A stretch of 26,234 bases of DNA from an uncultured Oscillospiraceae bacterium. Its GTDB lineage: Bacteria > Bacillota > Clostridia > Oscillospirales > Oscillospiraceae. The notes below the pieces were generated by a model. It saw nothing but the letters and a program-made list of their open reading frames with translations, ran no database searches and was not told where the DNA came from. The stretch spans positions 1 to 26,234 of the forward strand of contig CAJTOE010000017.1 of NCBI GenBank assembly GCA_910577805.1, read 5' to 3'. Positions 7,301 to 14,535 of the stretch are shown in pieces (position 1 is the stretch's first letter; each line of letters starts with the position of its first letter). Made by a program: the position numbers and the translations under genes.

Positions 7301-8415
7301 GACAGAAAAAGGGGCCCCTTGAAGAATTCTCCCGGCGTATAAAAGAAGCGGACAAAAAGGTGATTGTGTACGGCGCGGGTGTGATTGGTCAAATCGCCGC
7401 TCCATATTGGTTCCGAGAATATCAAATGGAAGAAGATGTGATCTGCTATGTGGACGCAGATCCAAAGAAACAGGAACAGACTGTGAAGCTTGGCTCCCGT
7501 GAGGTGCCCATCCGCCCGCTTTCGGCGCTGGAGGAGGAGTGCGGACGGTATATTCTGCTGGTTGCGGTAAGCGCATTTGAACCCGTTGTGCAGGCTCTGG
7601 AACAAATCCCAGGCATGAGGGACACAGAGGTATATTTTCTGCCCATCATGCTGGTGGATATCGCTCACACGCCTAAAAAAGGCGGTGTAGTCCGGAGCAG
7701 CGATACCCAGCTGATTCCCAAGAAGATTCATTACTGCTGGTTTTCGGGAAATCCAATCCCGCAGGAACTGCAAAAGTGTATCGACTCCTGGAAGCGTTTT
7801 TGCCCGGATTATGAGCTGGTCCGCTGGGATGAAAGCAATTACGACATCCATAAGAGTCCTTACATGGAACAGGCGTATGCATATAAAAAATGGGGATTTA
7901 TCCCGGATTATGCCCGCTTGGATATTTTATATCAGCACGGCGGCATTTACCTGGATACAGATGTGGAACTGATCCGCAATCTGGATGAACTTTTGTATCA
8001 GCCGGCCTTTTGTGGTGTGGAGAAGTGGGGGACAGTAAATTTTGGGGGATGTAGCGGAGCACAGCCCAAAAACCCAGTGGTTAAATCTGTGCTGGACGCC
8101 AGGGAAACTGTTCCATTTATCAATGCTGATAAACAGCTAAACTTGGCAACCTGCGGCTATTATGAAACGAGCCCGTTGGTACAGCACGGTTTAAAGGTAA
8201 ATGGGGAGACACAGGTTATTGGAAATGGAAGGATGACGGTATATGCGGCGGAATTTTTCCATCCCTTCGATTACATGAGCGGCGAAACAAGAGTGACAAA
8301 AAACACCCATTCAGTCCACCATTTCAGTGGAAGTTGGCTGGGCGAGAATGCGGCGGCGGAACGGCAGAAAACCAAGAAAGAGTTTAAAACGTTTCTGGAG
8401 AAATTAGAGGGCTGA
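7297..8415 (+). CDS. Rossmann module fused to DXD glycosyltransferase (GT32/capsular type)
   Basis: The start is ATG 7297, overlapping the dehydrogenase stop as ATGA, and gives 372 residues. Residues 18-130 form a Rossmann-like module with KVIVYGAGVIGQ. From about residue 140 the KKIHYCWFSGNPIP start, the SWKRFCPDYELVRWDE segment, PDYARLDILYQHGGIYLDTDVEL (the DTD metal/nucleotide motif, near residues 219-221) and a late HHFSGSW are hallmarks of the GT32-like glycosyltransferases with a DXD motif found in capsule and O-antigen loci. It likely transfers a sugar from a nucleotide donor to the growing glycan on the cytoplasmic side. The donor is not predictable. The N-terminal module recurs in neighbouring enzymes. 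Confidence 0.85.
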   Translation: MRQKKGPLEEFSRRIKEADKKVIVYGAGVIGQIAAPYWFREYQMEEDVICYVDADPKKQEQTVKLGSREVPIRPLSALEEECGRYILLVAVSAFEPVVQALEQIPGMRDTEVYFLPIMLVDIAHTPKKGGVVRSSDTQLIPKKIHYCWFSGNPIPQELQKCIDSWKRFCPDYELVRWDESNYDIHKSPYMEQAYAYKKWGFIPDYARLDILYQHGGIYLDTDVELIRNLDELLYQPAFCGVEKWGTVNFGGCSGAQPKNPVVKSVLDARETVPFINADKQLNLATCGYYETSPLVQHGLKVNGETQVIGNGRMTVYAAEFFHPFDYMSGETRVTKNTHSVHHFSGSWLGENAAAERQKTKKEFKTFLEKLEG

Positions 8416-8441
8416 AATCAAAGCGGGAGGCAGATATTCGG

Positions 8442-9548
8442 ATGAAGAAAGTCACTATTGTTTTGCCCGTTTACAATGGGAGCAAATATCTGCGTCACTC
8501 CGTTGAGAGTGTAATAGCGCAGACCTATCAAAATTGGGAGCTGATTATCGTCAATGACTGCTCCAGCGACGCCTCCCCTCAAATTGCGGAGGAGTACGCC
8601 CGCCGGGACAGCCGGATCAGGGTAATCCATAATGCGGACAATCAAAAGCTGCCCAAGTCCCTGAATATCGGGTTTGCGGCAGGCGCAGGCGAGTATTTGA
8701 CCTGGACCTCGGACGACAACCTGTATCATAGCCGGGCCATTGAAGTGATGGCGGAATATCTGGACCGCCATGAGCCGTGCGGGCTGGTGTATTGCGATAT
8801 GGAATACATCGACCACGCTGGGAGGGTGATATCGGATAATCGCGGAAATGACCACAACCTGTTTTTGAACGATTGCGTGGGCGCCTGCTTCCTGTACCGA
8901 AAAAGTGTGGCAAAATCGGTTGGAACCTATGATCCGAACAAATTTTTGGTGGAGGACTACGATTATTGGCTGCGGATCAGCTTCCAGTATCCGGTAGAGA
9001 GAATTCCTGAGATTCTGTATTCCTACCGCTTCCACGCGGGCAATTTGACCGCCTCCCGCGAAGCTGAGATCGCGGAGAAGGTCGCGGCGCTGAAAACGGA
9101 GTATTTAGAACCGATTGCCAAGCGGCTGAATGAGCGTGAGTTCATTGCGTTCTGTACAGGTATTCTGCTCAATAAACCGGACAGCGGTCCGCAAATGCAA
9201 CGAATCGCCCAAAAGAGAGGACTGGCGTTTGACCCGGAAGCGCGGGTCTTATGCCGGAATTCCTTCGATTCCGCGCAAAAGTTTATCATTTTCGGCGCAG
9301 GCGTGCAAGGACAGCGGGCCCGCCGCATACTGGGAGCGGAGCGGACCGCATACTTTGCGGACAACCGGAAGAGCGGTCAAGTGATAGACGGCGTGGAGGT
9401 CATCTCCGCAGATCAGGCCAAATCCATGCAGGAGACCTATAACATCACCATTGCTGCGGGCTATCACTTTGTTGCGGAAATCATGGAGCAGTTTGAGCAG
9501 GCGGGAATTACCCGTTACTCTGTGTTTCAACTGCTGAACCTAACATGA
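8442..9548 (+). CDS. Family 2 glycosyltransferase with C-terminal Rossmann module
   Basis: The product is 368 residues from ATG 8442; GGGAGG lies 11 bases upstream. The GT-A domain begins at residue 2: VTIVLPVYNGSKYL, then NWELIIVNDCSSDAS, TWTSDDN (the DXD-type motif), VGACFLYRKS and VEDYDYWLRIS, all typical of GT2 enzymes. A separate module starts near residue 276 with KFIIFGAGVQGQRARRIL, followed by AYFADNRKSGQ, VISADQA and a TIAAGYHF strand. This is the same Rossmann-like module seen at the N-terminus of several neighbours, here attached at the opposite end. No membrane segment is visible. It probably adds one sugar of the flagellin-linked or surface glycan; the acceptor is unknown. Confidence 0.88.
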   Translation: MKKVTIVLPVYNGSKYLRHSVESVIAQTYQNWELIIVNDCSSDASPQIAEEYARRDSRIRVIHNADNQKLPKSLNIGFAAGAGEYLTWTSDDNLYHSRAIEVMAEYLDRHEPCGLVYCDMEYIDHAGRVISDNRGNDHNLFLNDCVGACFLYRKSVAKSVGTYDPNKFLVEDYDYWLRISFQYPVERIPEILYSYRFHAGNLTASREAEIAEKVAALKTEYLEPIAKRLNEREFIAFCTGILLNKPDSGPQMQRIAQKRGLAFDPEARVLCRNSFDSAQKFIIFGAGVQGQRARRILGAERTAYFADNRKSGQVIDGVEVISADQAKSMQETYNITIAAGYHFVAEIMEQFEQAGITRYSVFQLLNLT

Positions 9549-9564
9549 GGATAAGGACCATTTT

Positions 9565-11352
9565 ATGGAAGAAATTTTGAAGTGTTATCAGGAATTGCAT
9601 GACTCCCTTGGAAGCGGGAATCTGTGTCAGGAGTTTGCCCAAAGGGTCGTGCAGATCATACAGGACGCGTTGGACAGGGTACCGGATCAGGCCAGGATAG
9701 CCATTCGAGGGGCGGGCGTCCATACAAAGGAGCTGCTGAAAGCGCTCCGTGTTTCCGGCAAGAATATGATTGGTATATTTGACAGGGATAAAATAGCCGA
9801 TGAATTCTGCGGCTATCCGCTCTTTTTTTCTTCCGAGCTTTGCGGCAGCGCCCCGGACTGCATCATAATCTCCAATTATTTTTATCGGGAGGAAATCAAG
9901 GCTGAACTGGAAGGTTTATCCATTCCAGTCATAGACCCTTATGAGGAACTGGAGAGAAACGGAATACGGCTTCGGGGGCCGTTTTATATGTACACATCGG
10001 ACAGTCCACTGGTGTTAGGCAGCTATTATTGGAGCTATGTGGACTGCCCCTGCGAAAGGACCTTGAGGGATTTTTTGCAGGCCGCGCTGGACCAGAAGAA
10101 TTTTGTCATGATTTCCAGGGCTTATGAGGAAAACGGAGGGGCCGATGGTAAATATCCCGTGTTAATTGAGGTCTGGGACGGGATGCAGAAATTGCTGAAA
10201 CTGATCCGAAAGAAACTTCAGGACCGCAAACAAAACGATATTATGTTGCTTTGGACCGACGCCGTGGCGTATTCGGATTTAGACAGTATGCCGGAAGCCA
10301 AGCGGCGCGTGGGAACGGAGGGCTGTTTTTTCAAACGTGCCTATACACATACTCCGTATACATTTGCAACGTTGCAGGCCATGTTCTGCGGAACGCTGCC
10401 CATTGACGATTATCCAATGATGGAATACGTGATTGACCGTTCAAACAGCCCTTTGCTCCAGTATCTGGAGGAAAAGGGGTATGAGTTTCACTGCTTTGCG
10501 GTTCCGGAGATGAAGGTATCTCCGGAGTATTTGACCGAGGAGCAGCAATTTGCTTCCAGCACAATCGTCTGGTGGCATGGGCTGCAAGCGCTGCTGCGCC
10601 AGGACAAGCCGTGCTTTTATATTTTACAGTTTTTAACGGAGAGCCATCCTCCGGTGGTTGATCCCATGCAGGAGTATGTGGATAGAGACGATGTTCACTA
10701 CAAAAGGACGGAAAAAACGGCCGTACACCAAAAAGCGGCGTTGTCTTATTTTGATCGGTGCCTCTCTCTTTACGATTGGCTGCTGGGGGAAAAAACCTAT
10801 ATTCAGCTCAGTGACCATGGGTTTTATTGGAATGATGTGGCGTTTTGGGACGAGTCGCAGCTTCATGCGTACTGCTTTGTCAAAGGGAGAGATATTCCCA
10901 TAACCACTGTTTCGGAGCTATTCCCGTATAAAAAATTTAGTTATTTGGTGCGCTGGATCATCGACCCGCAAAATAATAGGCTGGAGAGTGTAACAGACGA
11001 TTTGGTGAGGTTTCAGGACACAGACCACTATAACCCGCAGGGAATCAGCCTGTATATAAATGAGGGGATTCCGGCGCAGGGCCTTGCCTACCGCGGGGTC
11101 GTGACAGACCAATATAAGTATGTAATCAATTCGATTGGCGATGAATTTTTCTTCGTCTATCAAGACGGCAAAGCGATCCGAACGGATTTAGAGGATGAAA
11201 AGCTGCGGGCCGCGCTCAGAGAGCGGTGCAGCACGTATTTTCTGGATATTCGGAAATTTGAGCGTTTCAAGTACAGCGGAGAGCTGTACAAAGCGATTCG
11301 GGAATTGGACCCCAACTGTGGTCAGCCGCTCTGGCTTACCGGGGGAGAATGA
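9565..11352 (+). CDS. Rossmann module plus alkaline-phosphatase-superfamily (sulfatase/phosphotransferase-like) domain, copy 1
   Basis: This soluble 595-residue protein starts at ATG 9565 (GAGGATAAGGA upstream). Residues 44-125 carry a Rossmann-like module (IAIRGAGVHTKELL, then IFDRDK). From about residue 225 the layout resembles the alkaline phosphatase/sulfatase fold: IMLLWTDAVAYSDL (D232, metal ligand position), AYTHTPYTFATLQAMFCG (260-276, where this superfamily places its nucleophile), ESHPPVVDP (H361) and IQLSDHGFYW (D417, H418). The nucleophile position has Thr or Tyr, not the Cys-x-Pro-x-Arg of sulfatases, which suggests a phosphotransferase or phosphatase of LtaS or mutase type. Unlike LtaS it has no membrane helices. 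It is closely related to the protein at 14536-16353. The fold is read by eye; the function is unknown. Confidence 0.6.
   Translation: MEEILKCYQELHDSLGSGNLCQEFAQRVVQIIQDALDRVPDQARIAIRGAGVHTKELLKALRVSGKNMIGIFDRDKIADEFCGYPLFFSSELCGSAPDCIIISNYFYREEIKAELEGLSIPVIDPYEELERNGIRLRGPFYMYTSDSPLVLGSYYWSYVDCPCERTLRDFLQAALDQKNFVMISRAYEENGGADGKYPVLIEVWDGMQKLLKLIRKKLQDRKQNDIMLLWTDAVAYSDLDSMPEAKRRVGTEGCFFKRAYTHTPYTFATLQAMFCGTLPIDDYPMMEYVIDRSNSPLLQYLEEKGYEFHCFAVPEMKVSPEYLTEEQQFASSTIVWWHGLQALLRQDKPCFYILQFLTESHPPVVDPMQEYVDRDDVHYKRTEKTAVHQKAALSYFDRCLSLYDWLLGEKTYIQLSDHGFYWNDVAFWDESQLHAYCFVKGRDIPITTVSELFPYKKFSYLVRWIIDPQNNRLESVTDDLVRFQDTDHYNPQGISLYINEGIPAQGLAYRGVVTDQYKYVINSIGDEFFFVYQDGKAIRTDLEDEKLRAALRERCSTYFLDIRKFERFKYSGELYKAIRELDPNCGQPLWLTGGE
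11125..11162 (+). repeat. 38-base identical segment shared by the two paralogues (copy 1)
   Basis: This stretch, beginning ATCAATTCGATTGGCG, is identical at 11125-11162 and 16099-16136. It is one of the longest exact matches between the genes at 9565 and 14536, which are direct repeats of about 1.8 kb. Recombination between them would delete the 11349 and 13251 genes. Confidence 0.85.
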
Positions 11353-13235
11353 TAGAAGGGGAAGAAAAGGGCATGGACAAAAGAAAAATTATTTTATTTG
11401 GCGCCGGCGACTTTGGAAAAAAGGCGCTGGAGTATTTTGGGCCGGAGCAGGTGCATTGCTTTGTGGATAATAACGCGCAGCTTGCAGGGACAACGATTGA
11501 GGGCATTCCGGTCGTCTCGTTTGAGTGGCTGAGGGAGATCTATCAAGATTATCACATCGTCGTATCCGTCAATGCCCGAATCGCCGCTGTCTTGACGAAG
11601 CAGCTGGAGAGTGCGGGCATCCAAGACTATGATTTGTTTGTAGAAATGTTCCAAAAGGTAACTTCCGGGTCAGCTAAAGACAATATAGACTATGTCCAGG
11701 TGTTCCAAAAGGCGGAGCGCTGGCTGCTGGAGCACTCGGTTTCCGGCGCGGGAATCATCAATAACACGGATACACCAAAACCGTATCCAGAAGTCACAGG
11801 CTATTTTATTCCGTCTCTGCTGTGCTGGGGCTATCGGGAGCTGGCCTTGACCTATGCAAAGTGGCTGTGCTCCATCCAGAAAAAGGACGGCTCCTGGTAC
11901 GACACATTTGACCAGGTACCGTATGTTTTTGATACTGCCCAAATTTTAAAAGGCCTTTTGGCGATTCGGGAGCTGTACCCGGAGGCGGATGGGCATATCC
12001 GGCGCGGATGCGACTGGATTTTGACCAACATGGACCAGGAGGGACGGCTGCATACCCCGGATCAAAGCCAGTGGAATGAAGAAGATACTTCTGACTTGAT
12101 ACATCTCTACTGCTTAACTCCCTTATATGAGGCTGCGGCGGTATTTGACATCCCAGAGTACGCGGAAAAGGCGGACAGAATCAAAGCGTATTATATTCAA
12201 AACCGGATGGACGAGATTATGGGGTTCCGGCTGCTCTCTCATTTTCACGCCTATGTGCTGGAGGCTCTCTGCGACCTGGGAGAGACAGAGCTTGCGAAAC
12301 GGGCTATGGAGAACCTGGAGCATCTCCAGCGGACGGACGGGATGGTTCCGGCCCATCGTGATGTGAATTGGGTCTGCTCAACGGGACTGTTTCAGCTTGC
12401 CCTTGTCTGGTACAAGCTGGGCGACCTGGAGCGGGGAAACCGCGCGTTGCAATTTGCCTGCTCCCTTCAAAACCCATCTGGGGGCTGGTTTGGCAGTTAT
12501 GCCACAGTGGAAGGTGAAGTTCGGGTTTCCAACGAGAAGGAATACCCCCGCTATTTTACAAACAGCGAAATCAGCTGGGCAGTGAAGTATTTTCTGGACG
12601 CCCTGGCTGCCCGCTGCCGGTTGGAGTTTGAGCACCATGCGGGACAATTCTATGACTTCATTGGGAAAGAGGACGGACGTTACCAGCTGATTCTGAATAC
12701 GGTTTGCCGGCAGATACCCCAAAGCGGACAAGTCTGTGACGCGGGGTGCGGGAAAGGCCGTTATGTGCGGAATTTGCTGGAGGACACAAAAAACGTTCAA
12801 TTCAGCTGTGTGGATATTTCGGAACATGTACTGAAGGGGTCTCTGCCGGAGGACGTTCGGGTGGAAGCCCGCCAGGGGACCTTGACGCAGATGCCTTATC
12901 CGGATGAAACGTTCGATGTGGTCTATGCCTGCGAGGCACTGGAGCACGCTGTGAGCGTTGCCAATGCGCTGCAGGAGCTGCTGCGGATCACACGTCCCGG
13001 AGGAAGCGTAATTATAATCGACAAGCCGAAAAGCGCAGAGGGATTTCTGCCAATTGCCGCGTGGGAACAGCTCATAGACGACAGTATCGTAGAACAGGTC
13101 GCCAAGCAGTGGGATTGCCGTCTGGAAATTGTAAGAAATCTGCCCTATGAGGACGGCAAACAGGACGGATTGTTTGACGCATGGATACTGGAAAAGATTT
13201 GGGGAGTGCAGGAGCCCAGCGTTCGCAGCAGGTGA
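11349..13235 (+). CDS. Three-domain fusion: Rossmann module, alpha-alpha toroid, SAM methyltransferase
   Basis: From ATG 11349 (ATGA overlap with the previous stop) the protein is 628 residues; ATG 11373 is an alternative start directly before DKRKIILFGAG. Residues 11-100 are the Rossmann-like module (ILFGAGDFGKKAL, CFVDNNAQLAG). Residues about 160-420 are helical repeats with DGSWYDTF, YVFDTAQILKGLLAI, HLYCLTPLYEAA and NPSGGWFGSY, the look of an alpha/alpha barrel of the terpene-cyclase/prenyltransferase or glycoside-hydrolase type. From about residue 460 a class I methyltransferase follows: VCDAGCGKGRYV, FSCVDIS, MPYPDETFDVVYACEALEH and LRITRPGGSVIII. The methyltransferase is sure. The toroid's activity (polysaccharide lyase/hydrolase-like, or binding only) is not known. 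I know of no named family with this order. Confidence 0.68.
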   Translation: MIEGEEKGMDKRKIILFGAGDFGKKALEYFGPEQVHCFVDNNAQLAGTTIEGIPVVSFEWLREIYQDYHIVVSVNARIAAVLTKQLESAGIQDYDLFVEMFQKVTSGSAKDNIDYVQVFQKAERWLLEHSVSGAGIINNTDTPKPYPEVTGYFIPSLLCWGYRELALTYAKWLCSIQKKDGSWYDTFDQVPYVFDTAQILKGLLAIRELYPEADGHIRRGCDWILTNMDQEGRLHTPDQSQWNEEDTSDLIHLYCLTPLYEAAAVFDIPEYAEKADRIKAYYIQNRMDEIMGFRLLSHFHAYVLEALCDLGETELAKRAMENLEHLQRTDGMVPAHRDVNWVCSTGLFQLALVWYKLGDLERGNRALQFACSLQNPSGGWFGSYATVEGEVRVSNEKEYPRYFTNSEISWAVKYFLDALAARCRLEFEHHAGQFYDFIGKEDGRYQLILNTVCRQIPQSGQVCDAGCGKGRYVRNLLEDTKNVQFSCVDISEHVLKGSLPEDVRVEARQGTLTQMPYPDETFDVVYACEALEHAVSVANALQELLRITRPGGSVIIIDKPKSAEGFLPIAAWEQLIDDSIVEQVAKQWDCRLEIVRNLPYEDGKQDGLFDAWILEKIWGVQEPSVRSR

Positions 13236-13250
13236 AGGGAGATATTACTT

Positions 13251-14483
13251 ATGACGATTATCTATGGAACTGGGGAATTGGCTCAGGATGGGTGGAAGCG
13301 TTTTTGCAAAGACGATGACGAGGCCGTATTTTACAGCAATGACAGAAGAGAGTGGGGACGGGTTATTTCCGGCAGGAAAGTAATTGATTTCAACCAACTC
13401 ACAGAGCATCTGGAGCAAGGGAATACGGAGCTGATTTATGCTGCGGACCCGCAGGATAAAACCGCAATCCCGTTTTTGAAGGATGTTTGTCCGCCGCATA
13501 CAAAAATCCGGAGCATTGAGGGCGGTCAGCTCGTCCCATTTGACCTGGACCGCATTGGAGAGAATGATCAGTGGTGGCTGACTCCGGAAGAGCTGGAACA
13601 AAAGAACCTGGAGGACAGCATAAAGGTCAGGGATCTATTCGCCGCCCAAGGTAAAACGGAAGCATATGCTCAGGCGGTTGAATATATTCGCTATAAAAAG
13701 GACCATCTGCTGGTTCCGGACCTGGATTCTATCGAAATAACAAACAGCTGCAACCTCAACTGCCCTAATTGCGGAACACCGATATCTAAGTTTCCCAAAG
13801 GGTTTATGAGCGAAGAAATTTTTGATTTGTCGGTCAAGCATTTGAACCCGGCGAAGCATATCGGCCTGCATGGAGTAGGCGAGCCGCTTTTGCATCCAAA
13901 GCTGCTTCAATACATTGCGAAGCTTGTGAAGATTGACAAAAATATCATCATAAGCACGAATGCCGTGCTGCTGGACCAGGCATTGAGCCGCGAAATTTTT
14001 TCTCTCATGGGACAGTTAAGCGAGTCTACCCTCATGATCTCGTTCCACACAAAAAAGTCTGTGGAGAATTGGGTGCATTGTCTTGCCTATGCGGCGGACC
14101 ATCCCAACATTCACTTTATGGGGCAGGTACTCGACCATAACAAGGAGACTGTTTACGGGTGGCTGAAGGAGTGTGGGATTGACGCCCCGGAAAGTCACCC
14201 GCGCATCCGGCATATCACATCACATTCCTGGGCGGGCAACGTATCAGGACGGAAAGTAACATATCAAAAGGTGGAGATATTGAACCGAATCAGAAATTGT
14301 TATTTCCTCCGAAACCGTCTTATCCGGGTGAGATGGGATGGAACGATTACCGTGTGCTGTCTGGATACAGAATGTACGCAGAGAAGCGGTACAATTTTTG
14401 ATTTGGAAAGCGTTGAAGTGAACCGAGGGGGCTATGAACTGTGCAGCCATTGCGATCCCGACTGGACTTCAAAGTTCCAATAG
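13251..14483 (+). CDS. Radical SAM enzyme with C-terminal cysteine-rich (SPASM-like) region
   Basis: The product is 410 residues from ATG 13251; GAAGGGAGA precedes it. A short N-terminal segment (MTIIYGTGELAQ) looks like a reduced version of the operon's Rossmann module. The radical SAM cluster motif CNLNCPNC (C167, C171, C174) is clear, followed by GLHGVGEPLLHP (the GGEP-type SAM-binding strand) and IIISTNAVLL. The C-terminus has RVRWDGTITVCCLDTEC, then LCSHC, an auxiliary iron-sulfur region of SPASM/twitch type. Such enzymes perform radical chemistry on peptides, sugars (dehydrogenation, epimerisation) or lipids. Its place between two copies of the alkaline-phosphatase-superfamily gene implies a role in building the same modification. 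The substrate is unknown. Confidence 0.85.
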   Translation: MTIIYGTGELAQDGWKRFCKDDDEAVFYSNDRREWGRVISGRKVIDFNQLTEHLEQGNTELIYAADPQDKTAIPFLKDVCPPHTKIRSIEGGQLVPFDLDRIGENDQWWLTPEELEQKNLEDSIKVRDLFAAQGKTEAYAQAVEYIRYKKDHLLVPDLDSIEITNSCNLNCPNCGTPISKFPKGFMSEEIFDLSVKHLNPAKHIGLHGVGEPLLHPKLLQYIAKLVKIDKNIIISTNAVLLDQALSREIFSLMGQLSESTLMISFHTKKSVENWVHCLAYAADHPNIHFMGQVLDHNKETVYGWLKECGIDAPESHPRIRHITSHSWAGNVSGRKVTYQKVEILNRIRNCYFLRNRLIRVRWDGTITVCCLDTECTQRSGTIFDLESVEVNRGGYELCSHCDPDWTSKFQ

Positions 14484-14535
14484 AAAAACGTTGCCATTGC
14501 CGGCTGAAAACGACCTGAAAGGCAGAGGATGTTGT

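Noticed and set aside
14434..14535. N-terminal extension of the second alkaline-phosphatase-superfamily protein
   Set aside because: The extension overlaps the radical SAM gene, has no homologue in the paralogue at 9565, and a good ribosome site precedes ATG 14536.
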